Source: Streptomyces acidiscabies
Lineage (GTDB): Bacteria > Actinomycetota > Actinomycetes > Streptomycetales > Streptomycetaceae
Direction of reading: 5' to 3'
Assembly: GCF_020010905.1 (NCBI RefSeq)
Contig: NZ_JAGJBY010000002.1
Location: 3,410,001 to 3,474,000 of the forward strand
DNA: 64,000 nt
Shown: positions 25,773 to 34,492 of the stretch, one piece after another
Numbering within the stretch: the stretch's first letter is position 1
Layout: the number at the start of each line of letters is the position of its first letter
The notes under the pieces: model-generated
Told to the model about the DNA's origin: nothing
The model's input: only the letters and a program-made list of their open reading frames with translations
Database searches by the model: none
Position numbers and translations under genes: made by a program

Positions 25773-28700
25773 TCATTTCCTTCCGTCATCGGGAAAAGCG
25801 GGAAAATAGCCGGACTCGGCGAAGAAGCGCGCATACAGTCCGAGCAGCTCGGGTGTGATCTCGGGGCAGGTGATGCCGGATCCGGCGAGGGCCTGTTCGG
25901 TCCCGCCGACGTCGACGGGGACATGGCTCGCCTCGCCCAGCTTCATGAACACGCTGAAGACATCGATGACCGGGAACAGCGCGTTGTCGCGGTCGGCCCG
26001 TACGGCTGCCACGAAGTCGGCCCAGGGCACGTCGTCGAGCCGGTAGCCGGATGCGCGGAGCCGGGCCGCCATCTCCCGGAAACCGGCCGGCTTGCGGTTC
26101 TGGAGGTGGAACGTCCGGCCGGCCGCCGACCGGGTCCGGGAGAGCCTCACCATGGCCGCCGTGACGTAGTCCACCGGGACCATGCCGATCAGCGCGTCGG
26201 CATTGGACGGCAGCGCCCCCGCCTGGATGCCGCCCTTGAGACTCAGCCAGATGAAGTCACGGGTCTGGCACGCCCCGTTGAGCTGGTCACCGCACACGAC
26301 ATCGGCCCGGTAGACCGTCACCGGCAGGCCGCGGCTCCTGGCGATGTCGATCATCCGCTCCGCCACGTACTTGCTCTGGGTGTATCCGGTCGGCAGCTCC
26401 GAGCCCGGCCCCGAGGGGTCGTTCGGTGCCAGCGCGCCACCGTGCGGCGCGCGGCGCGCGAAGACACCGGTCGACGAGAGGTAGTGCACCGGCACCGAGC
26501 GATACCGGGTGGCCAGCCTCAGCACCTCCTCGGTACCGGTGACGTTGGCCGCCTTCAACGCCGAGTACGGCTTCAGCCAGTTGACGTCGGCGCCGACGTG
26601 GTAGATCACGTCGACCGTGCGGGCGAGCGCGTCGGACGTCTCCGGCGCCAGACCGAGGCCGGGCCGGGCGAGGTCGCCGACGACGACCGCGAGCCGCTTC
26701 GCGTCGATCTCGTCCCAGAGCCGGTACCCCGTCAGAGTGGCGCGCAGGCGCTCGAACGCGGTCGCCTCGTCCTCGGCGCGGACGAGACAGTGGACCTTCG
26801 CCCCGGTCGACCGCATCAGGTCCCTGAGCAGGAAGGCGCCGACGAACCCGGTCGCGCCGGTCAGGAACACGGTGCCGGGGTCCGTGGGGGCCGTCTCGGC
26901 GGGCGGGACCACGTCGGCGGCGAGCCGGATCTCCGCGTCGAAGTCCACGGCGGCCTGTGCCGGGGCCAGCGAGCCGCCCATCAGCTCGGAGTGCAGGTGC
27001 TCGACCAGTGTCGTGAGGTTCTCGTGGTCGAACAGCGCACTCGGGGACAGGCGTACGCCGGTCGCCGTGCTCAGCCGGTTGCTGAGTTCGACGGCGGTGA
27101 GGGAGTCGAGGCCGAGGTCCTTGAACGGGTGGCCGGGGTCGATGCCGGTGAGGTCGTCGTGGCCGAGGGTCGCGGCGAGTTCGGTGTGGGTGTGGTGGAG
27201 GAGCTGCCGGTGCTGTTCGCCGTGGGACAGGCCGGCCAGCCGCTGGAGCAGGGGCGGGGTCGCGTCGTCCGCGAAGGTGTCCCGGGCCTCCGTCAGGTCG
27301 GCCAGCAGGGGGCTGGGACGGTGTGCGGTGAAGGCCGGGACGAACCGCCGCCAGTCGGTGTCGGTGACCGTCAGCAGCGTGTGGCCATCGAGCAACGCCT
27401 GTTCGAGCGCGGTGATCGCGGGCTCGGGGTCCATCGGCCGCAGCCCGATGCGGGCGAGGTGTTCCAGCAACTCCTCACTGGCCAGGCCGTCGCTGCTCCA
27501 GGTGCCCCAGGCGATCGAGGTGGCGGCCAGGCCCCGGCTGCGGCGGTGGCCCGCGAGGCCGTCCAGGAACGCGTTCGCGGCGGCGTATCCGGGGGAGCCC
27601 GCGCTGCCCCAGCTGGACGCGCCGGACGAGAACATCACGAACGCTTCCAGGTCCAGGCCCAGTTCTCCGGTCAGCTCGTGCAGGAGCCACGCGGAGCCGG
27701 CCTTGGCCCGCCACAGCCCCGCCAGCCCGTCGGCGGTGATCTCCCCCACCGGGGCGTCCCCGTCGCCCACTCCCGCCGCGTGCACCACCGCCGTCAACGG
27801 GAACTCGCCGGGGATCGCGGCGAGTACGGCCGTCAGCCCCGCACGGTCCGCCGCATCGCACGCGGCCACCGTCACCCGCGCCCCCGCCTCTTCCAACTGG
27901 GCCCGCAGGCCTGCCGCACCGTCGGCGGCCATGCCACGACGCGACACCAGTACGACGTGCTCGGCGCCCCGCGCCACCGCCCAGCGCGCCATGTGCGCCC
28001 CCAGCGCCCCCGTCCCGCCGGTGATCAGCACCGTTCCGCGCATCGCCCACGTGCGGTCGCCGCGCCCGACGCCCGGAGCCGACCGCACGAGCCGCCGCGC
28101 GAATACTCCGGCCGGGCGTATCGCGACCTGGTCCTCGCCTCCCGGCCCGCCGGACACCACCGACCGGAGCCGCCCGGCAACCTCCTGGTCGATCCGCTTG
28201 GGCAGGTCGACCAGCCCGCCCCACCGGTGCGGCAACTCCAGCGCCGTGGCCCGGCCCAGCCCCCACAGCGCGGTCTGCTCCGGCGAGCACACCTCGTCCT
28301 CCGTCCCGACCGCGACCGCACCCCGGGTCAGACACCACAGGGGTGCCGTCACCCCTGCCCCGGCAAGGGCCCGCACCAGCCACACCGTGCCCGCCAGCCC
28401 CACCGGCACGGACCCGGCGACACCGTCCCCGAGGGCCAGCAGCGAAACGACGGCGGTCACCTCGCGTACCTGCGCACCGGCCACCGCGTCCACAACAGCC
28501 TGTTCACCACCGGCCGGATCCACCTCGACCGGCACCGCCGCTCCCAGCCCCGACGCCACCATCTCCTTCCACTCCGCAGGCACACCCGTGGGGACGACCA
28601 CCAGCAAGGTCCCGTCCTCCCTGGCAGCGGGCGCCTCCCAGGGGCGCCACCGGTCCTCGTACCCCCACTCGGACGTCCCCGCCACCGGGGAAGACGTACC

Positions 28701-31403
28701 GGCCTGCGCCGGGGCGAGCCAGTACGGCCTGCGCTGGAAGGGGTACGTCGGCAGGTCGATCCGGCGCGAGCCGGTACCGGCGAACACCGCGCGCCAGTCG
28801 ATCCCGGTGCCGAGGACGTGCGCCTGGGCGAGCCCGGTGAGCAGCGTCCGCACCTCCGGCCGACCGCGCCGTTGCAGTGCGACGAACCCCGCGTCCACGC
28901 ACTCCCGGCCCATCGCGGCCAGGACACCGTCCGGCCCGACCTCGACGAACCGGGTCACGCCCTGATCGCGCAGCCGGCGCACCTGATCGGCGAACCTGAC
29001 CGGCCGCCGCACGTGCCCGATCCAGTAGTCCGGCGTGGACACCTCACTCGCCGGCGCGGCCATGCGGACCGCCGGTGTCCCGAACGCGAGCCGGCCCGCG
29101 ACCTCCGCGAACTCGTCCAGCATCGGTTCCATCAGCGGCGAGTGGAAGGCGTGACTCACCTTCAGCCGGCTCACCTTGTGTCCCCGGTCGGACAGCGTGC
29201 GCGCGAGCGAGGACACGGCGTCCCCGCTGCCGGAGAGCACGACGGACCGGGGGCCGTTCACCGCCGCGATCCCCACCTCCGCCCCGCGCCCGGCCAGCAG
29301 CGGCAGCACCTCGTCCTCGGCGGCCTGGACGGCGAGCATCGCGCCGCCCTCGGGAAGCGCCTGCATCAGCCGGGCCCGCGCTGCGACCAGCGCACACGCG
29401 TCCGGCAGGGCGAGCACTCCCGCGACGTGCGCCGCGGTGAGCTCACCGACCGAGTGGCCGGTCACGTAGTCCGGGGTGACACCCCAGGACGCGAGCAGCC
29501 GGAACAGCGCCACCTCGTACGCGAACAGCGCCGGCTGCGTCCACTCGGTGCGGTCCAGGCCCGCGCCCCCGAACACCACGTCCTTCAACGACCCCGGCAG
29601 CAGTCCGGCGAAGCCGTCGCACACCTCCTCGAAGGCGGAGGCGAACACCGGGAAGGTCTCGGCGAGTTCACGGCCCATCCCGGCCTGCTGCGCCCCCTGC
29701 CCGGTGAACAGGAACGCCGTCTGGCCTTCACCGGCCACTCCGTGCAGCGTCGTGGCGCCGGGACCGCCGTCGGCGACGGCCCGTACGCCTGCGACGAGTT
29801 CGCCGACATCCTTGCCGAGCACGGCGGCCCGGTGCGGGAAGGCGGTCCGACCCGTCGCCAGCGAGTACGCGACGTCACGGGCCTCGACCTCGCCCGAGGA
29901 CTCCACGAAGGACACCAGCCGGGCGGCCTGTGCGCGCAGGGCCTCGGGAGTGCGCGCGGACAACAGCCACGGAACGACCGGCAGCGTGCGGCCGGTGTCG
30001 GCGGGGGCCGGTTCGTCCTCGGGTGCCTGTTCGAGGACGATGTGCGTGTTGGTGCCGCTCACGCCGAAGGCCGACACGGCGGCGCGGCGGGGCCGGCCGG
30101 CGTCCGGCCAGGGCAGTGCCTCGGTGAGCAGCTCGACCGTGCCCGCCGACCAGTCGACGTCGGAGGTGGGTTCGTCGGCGTGCAGGGTGCGCGGCATGAC
30201 CCCGTGCCGCAGCGCCATGACCGTCTTGATCACACCGCCCACACCGGCCGCCGTCTGGGCGTGGCCGATGTTCGACTTCAGGGTCCCCAGCCGGACGGGC
30301 CGCTGCGGGGTGTGCGCCTGACCGTAGGTCGCGAGCAGCGCCTGCGCCTCGATCGGGTCGCCCAGCCGGGTTCCGGTGCCGTGCGCCTCGACGAGGTCGA
30401 TGTCCGAGGGCGTCAGGCCGGCGTTGGCCAGCGCCTGCCGGATCACCCGTTGCTGCGCCGTGCCGTTCGGTGCGGTCAGCCCGTTGGACGCGCCGTCCTG
30501 GTTCATGGCCGAACCGCGGATCACCGCGAGCACCGGATGCCCGTTGCGCCGGGCGTTCGACAGCCGCTCCAGCAGGACCATCCCCACGCCCTCGGCGAAG
30601 CCCATGCCGTCGGCCGCGCTGGAGAACGCCTTGCACCGCCCGTCCGGAGACAGGCCGCGCTGGCGGCTGAACTCGACGAAGAAGGCCGGGTTGGCCATCA
30701 CCATCGCACCGCCGGCCAGCGCCAGGGAGGACTCGTCGCGCAGCAGGGACTGAGCGGCCAGGTGCAGCGCGACCGGGGAGGACGAGCACGCGGTGTCCAG
30801 CGTGACCGCGGGCCCCTGTAGCCCGAGCGTGTAGGAGATGCGGCCGATCGCCACGCTCGATGACGTGCCGGTCATGAGATAGCCCTCGATGCCCAGCCCG
30901 GGGTCGTCGACGCCGGCTCCGTAGCCGTTGTAGAGCACGCCTCCGAACACGCCGGTGTCGCTGCCGCGCAGCGAGCGGGGATCGATCCCGGCCCGCTCGA
31001 TCGCCTCCCAGCTGGTCTCGAGCAGCAGGCGGTGCTGGGGGTCCATCGCGAGCGCCTCGCGGGGGGACGTCCCGAAGAACGCCGCGTCGAACCCCTTGAC
31101 GTCGGCGAGGAAGCCGCCGCCGCGGTTGTAGAACTTGCCCGGTGTGTCGGGGTCGGAGTCGTAGCTGCCCTGGACGTCCCAGCCCCGGTCCGACGGCAGC
31201 TCACCGATGGCGTCGACGCCGTTCGTGACGAGGTGCCACAGTTCCTCGGGCGACGTCACGCCGCCCGGGTACCGGCAGCTCATCCCGATGATCGCGATCG
31301 GCTCACGGGGGAGAGACTCCAGCTCCGCTATCCGCGCTTCGGCCCGGTGCAGGTCGGCGGTGACCCACTTGAGATAGTCGAGGAGCTTTTCCCGTTTTTC
31401 CAT
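25773..31403 (-). CDS. Terminal single-module type I PKS: KS-AT-KR-ACP-TD
   Basis: A 1876-residue PKS. Residues 1-32 form a coiled-coil docking helix, marking it as a receiver from another PKS protein. KS (about 34-455) has the active Cys at 206 in DTACSSS. AT (about 560-830) has GHSVGE and HAFH, a malonyl pattern. KR (about 1120-1330) lacks LDD and has SSWG, so A-type, with catalytic Ser and Tyr present. ACP has LGLDSLT near 1434. From about 1508 to the end is a short-chain-reductase-like thioester reductase (VFLTGATGFVGAFLL; catalytic Tyr and Lys in GYTQSKYVAERM). No DH is present, so a beta-hydroxy unit is expected, then NAD(P)H-dependent release as an aldehyde. It is the likely last module despite its upstream position and opposite strand. 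Confidence 0.93.
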   Translation of the reverse strand: MEKREKLLDYLKWVTADLHRAEARIAELESLPREPIAIIGMSCRYPGGVTSPEELWHLVTNGVDAIGELPSDRGWDVQGSYDSDPDTPGKFYNRGGGFLADVKGFDAAFFGTSPREALAMDPQHRLLLETSWEAIERAGIDPRSLRGSDTGVFGGVLYNGYGAGVDDPGLGIEGYLMTGTSSSVAIGRISYTLGLQGPAVTLDTACSSSPVALHLAAQSLLRDESSLALAGGAMVMANPAFFVEFSRQRGLSPDGRCKAFSSAADGMGFAEGVGMVLLERLSNARRNGHPVLAVIRGSAMNQDGASNGLTAPNGTAQQRVIRQALANAGLTPSDIDLVEAHGTGTRLGDPIEAQALLATYGQAHTPQRPVRLGTLKSNIGHAQTAAGVGGVIKTVMALRHGVMPRTLHADEPTSDVDWSAGTVELLTEALPWPDAGRPRRAAVSAFGVSGTNTHIVLEQAPEDEPAPADTGRTLPVVPWLLSARTPEALRAQAARLVSFVESSGEVEARDVAYSLATGRTAFPHRAAVLGKDVGELVAGVRAVADGGPGATTLHGVAGEGQTAFLFTGQGAQQAGMGRELAETFPVFASAFEEVCDGFAGLLPGSLKDVVFGGAGLDRTEWTQPALFAYEVALFRLLASWGVTPDYVTGHSVGELTAAHVAGVLALPDACALVAARARLMQALPEGGAMLAVQAAEDEVLPLLAGRGAEVGIAAVNGPRSVVLSGSGDAVSSLARTLSDRGHKVSRLKVSHAFHSPLMEPMLDEFAEVAGRLAFGTPAVRMAAPASEVSTPDYWIGHVRRPVRFADQVRRLRDQGVTRFVEVGPDGVLAAMGRECVDAGFVALQRRGRPEVRTLLTGLAQAHVLGTGIDWRAVFAGTGSRRIDLPTYPFQRRPYWLAPAQAGTSSPVAGTSEWGYEDRWRPWEAPAAREDGTLLVVVPTGVPAEWKEMVASGLGAAVPVEVDPAGGEQAVVDAVAGAQVREVTAVVSLLALGDGVAGSVPVGLAGTVWLVRALAGAGVTAPLWCLTRGAVAVGTEDEVCSPEQTALWGLGRATALELPHRWGGLVDLPKRIDQEVAGRLRSVVSGGPGGEDQVAIRPAGVFARRLVRSAPGVGRGDRTWAMRGTVLITGGTGALGAHMARWAVARGAEHVVLVSRRGMAADGAAGLRAQLEEAGARVTVAACDAADRAGLTAVLAAIPGEFPLTAVVHAAGVGDGDAPVGEITADGLAGLWRAKAGSAWLLHELTGELGLDLEAFVMFSSGASSWGSAGSPGYAAANAFLDGLAGHRRSRGLAATSIAWGTWSSDGLASEELLEHLARIGLRPMDPEPAITALEQALLDGHTLLTVTDTDWRRFVPAFTAHRPSPLLADLTEARDTFADDATPPLLQRLAGLSHGEQHRQLLHHTHTELAATLGHDDLTGIDPGHPFKDLGLDSLTAVELSNRLSTATGVRLSPSALFDHENLTTLVEHLHSELMGGSLAPAQAAVDFDAEIRLAADVVPPAETAPTDPGTVFLTGATGFVGAFLLRDLMRSTGAKVHCLVRAEDEATAFERLRATLTGYRLWDEIDAKRLAVVVGDLARPGLGLAPETSDALARTVDVIYHVGADVNWLKPYSALKAANVTGTEEVLRLATRYRSVPVHYLSSTGVFARRAPHGGALAPNDPSGPGSELPTGYTQSKYVAERMIDIARSRGLPVTVYRADVVCGDQLNGACQTRDFIWLSLKGGIQAGALPSNADALIGMVPVDYVTAAMVRLSRTRSAAGRTFHLQNRKPAGFREMAARLRASGYRLDDVPWADFVAAVRADRDNALFPVIDVFSVFMKLGEASHVPVDVGGTEQALAGSGITCPEITPELLGLYARFFAESGYFPAFPDDGRK

Positions 31404-31635
31404 CGATGGCCGATCCTTTTCCCGTGTCCCGGCGAGACTGACCCACGATGAGCGTGGTGTTCTCCCGGCTCCGGGGCAATCAGGGTTTTGGGAAACACGA
31501 CCCGTAACACGGGCGCGCGTTACGGGTCGCGCTTCCCGAACCCACTATTGCGAGGGCTTCACCGGGCCACGGACGATGCCAAGGCACCGAGGACCGGAGA
31601 CCGGTCGCGGGACGAGACGCACGTGAGGAGCCATC
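31404..31635. promoter_or_regulatory. Divergent promoter region between terminal PKS and aminotransferase fusion
   Basis: A 232-base gap from which both the TD-PKS/thioesterase operon and the amination/extender operon are read. Its centre is the long imperfect inverted repeat listed at 31484-31543. The rest shows no other clear motif to me. Confidence 0.6.
31484..31543. repeat. Long imperfect inverted repeat (about 60 bp)
   Basis: The core is CGACCCGTAAC (31498-31508) and GTTACGGGTCG (31519-31529), perfect 11-base arms around a 10-base spacer. Symmetry continues outward with GGGAA (31490-31494) against TTCCC (31533-31537) and further scattered matches to 31484/31543. Lying between divergent promoters, it is more likely an operator than a terminator, though the transcript could also fold. 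Confidence 0.75.
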
Positions 31636-34464
31636 GTGGCAGGTCCGATCCGTTTCTCCGACTCGAGCCTGACCGAACTGCTCGGCGCCTTCGGGACCGA
31701 CGTCGAGTACGTCCGGGCGAAAGGCGACACACTTTTCTATCGGGCGAGCGACGGAACAGAGGTCGCTGTGCTGGACCTCCTGAGCGGAGTCGGATCGCTC
31801 ATTCTCGGACACAATCATCCGGACCTCGTGGCCGAGGCGAAGAGATTCCTGGACGCCGATTCCCCCGTCCACACCCAGATGTCCGTGCACACAGGCGCCG
31901 ACGAGGTCGGGCGTCTGCTCAACGAGATCATTCACCGTGAATTCCCCGGCGCGGAGGACTATCTGATATTCCTCGCCAACTCCGGCGCGGAGGCGGTCGA
32001 GGGAGCGGTCAAGCACGCGGAGTTCGACCGGCTGCACCGGGCGACGCGGCTGCTGGAGGAGATCGAGTGCAACGCGGGCGACGCGATCGCCGCCGTCCGC
32101 AGTGGAGCGGTCCGGCTGCCGGACGGACTGCCGTCGCTCCCTCCAGGTCACCCGGTGCCCACCACCGTCGAGGAATTCGAGAGCGTCCTCGCCGAACTGC
32201 TCGCCGGCAACCGGGAGAAGCTCGGCAGGCCCCCGGTCTTCTTCGCCCTGGAGCGGAGTTTCCACGGCAAGCTCGTCGGCAGCGTCCAGCTGACCCACGG
32301 CCCCGCCTACCGCGCGCCGTTCGCGACGCTCGGTCGCGCCACCCGGTTCGTACCGCCCGACCGGCCGGACGTCCTGCGCACGATCGCCGACGAGGAACGG
32401 GTCACGGTGTTCGACGTCGTGGCCCGCGACGGCTGCATCGACATCGTCGAACGGGACTTCCCGGTCTTCGCCGCCCTCATCGTGGAACCGGTCCAGAGCG
32501 AGGGCGGCATCCACGTCCTCACCGAGGAGTTCGCCACCGCCGTACGGGAGATCTGCGACGACATCGGCTGCCCCGTCGTCGTCGACGAGATCCAGAGCGG
32601 AATGGGCCGGTGCGGAGCGTTCTTCGCGGGCTCGCTCAACGGTTTCCGCGGCGACTACATCACCTTGTCCAAGTCACTGGGCGGGGGGCTCGCGAAGGTG
32701 TCGGCGACCCTGGTCCGCGCGTCGCTGTACCGCAAGGAATTCGAGTTCATCCACAGCTCGACGTTCGGCCGGGACGGCTTCTCCACCGCCATCGCCCTCA
32801 AGACGCTGCAAATCCTGGAGGCGGACGGCGGGAAAGCCTACGAGCGCGCCGCCGAGCGGGGCGAACGCCTGCTGCACATGCTGCGCGGTCTCGCCGATAC
32901 GTACCCGGATGTCATCGCCGATGTCCGAGGCCGCGGGCTGCTGCTCGGACTCGAGTTCACCCCGCAGTACACCGCGACGTCGGCGATCATCAGGCAGCAC
33001 ACGCTGACCGGCACCTTCGGCCAACTCGTCGCGGGCTACCTGCTGCGGGTGCACGGCATCCGCATGCTGCCGACCGGCAGCGCACCCAACGTGCTGCGCA
33101 TCGAACCGTCGATCTACCTCGGCGACGCCGAGATCGCCCAGCTCGAAGAAGCGCTCACCGAACTCTGCGAGGTACTGCGCAGCCAGGACGCGCTGCACCT
33201 CGTCCACCCGGTGATCTCCCCGGAGACGCGGCCGGCAGTCGCGGTCAGGGACTTCACGGCGACACCCGACGAACAGCCCGCCCAGCTGGACGACCAGCGC
33301 CCGGCGCGCAAGGTCGCCGTCATCAGCTACCTGCTGACCCCCGGCACGCTGCGGGAACTCGACCCCTCGCTCGGCGAGTTGGACGACCGCCAGCTGGAGA
33401 CGTACGGCCGCAGGCTCGAACCGCTCAGGGCGATGCCACCCCTGCCCCCGACCCGCATCGACTCCCCGCTCGGCACGTCGGTGGAGCTCACCGTGTACCC
33501 GCTGGCCGTCACCTCGCAGCGGATGGCCGAGCGCATCCGGCAGGGACGGCACGACGAGATCCGGCAGGACGTCGAGGCGTACGCGCGCATCATCAGGGAC
33601 CTCGGCTGCGAGATCGCCGGGATCGGCTTCCAAGCCGGGACGGCCACCGCCCGCGTCCCCGGGATCACGTTCACCTCCGGCCTGGCGCTCACCGCCGCGA
33701 CCGCGCTGCGGGACCTGACGGCCGCCGCCGAGGAACGGCAAGGGCTCACCCTGGCGGTGCTCGGCGGAGCCGGACGCGTCGGCTCCACCTGCGCGGCACT
33801 GGCGGCGGAGGACGTGTCGAAGATCGTTCTCGTGGGCAGCGGCCGTGACGGCAGCGAACAGCGGCTGCGCGCCGCAGCGCACCGGGTCTACCAGGAAGCC
33901 TGGTCACGCATCGCCGAGGGCGGTGAACTGACCGGCATTCCCGCGTTGTTGGGGAAAGAACCACTGATCGACGGCTGGCTGCGCGAACAGCGTCCCGGCG
34001 ACGAACCCAGCGGCGAACTCATCACCCGGTACCTCCAGGACCGGTACGGAACCGATCCTTACGTCGCGATCACCGACGACCTCTCCGCGCTCGCGGAAGG
34101 CCACCTGGTGCTGTCGGCGGTGACGAGTCCGACACCGGCCCTGACCGGCAAGCACCTCCGCGCGGGCGCCGTCGTGTGCGACGTGGCCGTACCGGCGAGC
34201 ACCGTGGACAGCGCCGCACTGCTCCGCGACGGCATCCGCTACGTCCGCAGCGGCATCCTGGCAGCGCCCGGCGGGGCCGGCCTGCCCGCCGGCGCACGGG
34301 GCGGCCTCGGCGACGGAGAGCTGTTCGCGGGGATGGCCGAGGCGGTCGTGCTGGGGCTGTCCGGCGCCGCTCCCGAACAGTTCGGCGGCCCGGTCACCCG
34401 GTCCCAGGCGCACGACATCCTCGCGCTGGCCCGCCGGCACGGGTTCAAGCAGACCACGTTCTGA
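31636..34464 (+). CDS. Class III aminotransferase fused to an acyl-thioester/acyl-ACP reductase-like domain
   Basis: A 942-residue two-part protein, start GTG with AGGAG 5 bases upstream. Residues 1 to about 505 are a class III PLP transaminase: ANSGAEAVEGAVKHAEF, FHGKLVGSVQLTHG, VVDEIQSGMGRCG, and PLP Lys346 in TLSKSLGGG. From about 540 to the end is a Rossmann region (LAVLGGAGRVGS near 706) with an overall look, including the C-terminal MAEAVVLGL and ARRHGFKQT, like cyanobacterial acyl-ACP reductases; Cys848 lies near, but not clearly at, the expected nucleophile. The natural reading is thioester to aldehyde to amine, or amination of the aldehyde from the TD-PKS. PigE of prodigiosin synthesis fuses similar activities in the other order. 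The reductase call is the weaker half. Confidence 0.8.
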   Translation: MAGPIRFSDSSLTELLGAFGTDVEYVRAKGDTLFYRASDGTEVAVLDLLSGVGSLILGHNHPDLVAEAKRFLDADSPVHTQMSVHTGADEVGRLLNEIIHREFPGAEDYLIFLANSGAEAVEGAVKHAEFDRLHRATRLLEEIECNAGDAIAAVRSGAVRLPDGLPSLPPGHPVPTTVEEFESVLAELLAGNREKLGRPPVFFALERSFHGKLVGSVQLTHGPAYRAPFATLGRATRFVPPDRPDVLRTIADEERVTVFDVVARDGCIDIVERDFPVFAALIVEPVQSEGGIHVLTEEFATAVREICDDIGCPVVVDEIQSGMGRCGAFFAGSLNGFRGDYITLSKSLGGGLAKVSATLVRASLYRKEFEFIHSSTFGRDGFSTAIALKTLQILEADGGKAYERAAERGERLLHMLRGLADTYPDVIADVRGRGLLLGLEFTPQYTATSAIIRQHTLTGTFGQLVAGYLLRVHGIRMLPTGSAPNVLRIEPSIYLGDAEIAQLEEALTELCEVLRSQDALHLVHPVISPETRPAVAVRDFTATPDEQPAQLDDQRPARKVAVISYLLTPGTLRELDPSLGELDDRQLETYGRRLEPLRAMPPLPPTRIDSPLGTSVELTVYPLAVTSQRMAERIRQGRHDEIRQDVEAYARIIRDLGCEIAGIGFQAGTATARVPGITFTSGLALTAATALRDLTAAAEERQGLTLAVLGGAGRVGSTCAALAAEDVSKIVLVGSGRDGSEQRLRAAAHRVYQEAWSRIAEGGELTGIPALLGKEPLIDGWLREQRPGDEPSGELITRYLQDRYGTDPYVAITDDLSALAEGHLVLSAVTSPTPALTGKHLRAGAVVCDVAVPASTVDSAALLRDGIRYVRSGILAAPGGAGLPAGARGGLGDGELFAGMAEAVVLGLSGAAPEQFGGPVTRSQAHDILALARRHGFKQTTF

Positions 34465-34492
34465 CTCCGACACCTTCCGAGGAGAAGACACC

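Noticed and set aside
24966..30821. Very long plus-strand open frame (about 1950 codons) opposite the terminal PKS and thioesterase genes
   Set aside because: It is the antisense shadow of high-GC PKS coding sequence. It shows no domain, is dominated by Arg, Gly, Pro, His and Gln, and crosses several real gene boundaries.
31484..31543. Large palindrome as a transcription terminator
   Set aside because: The two flanking genes are divergent, so no transcript is expected to end there; an operator is more likely.
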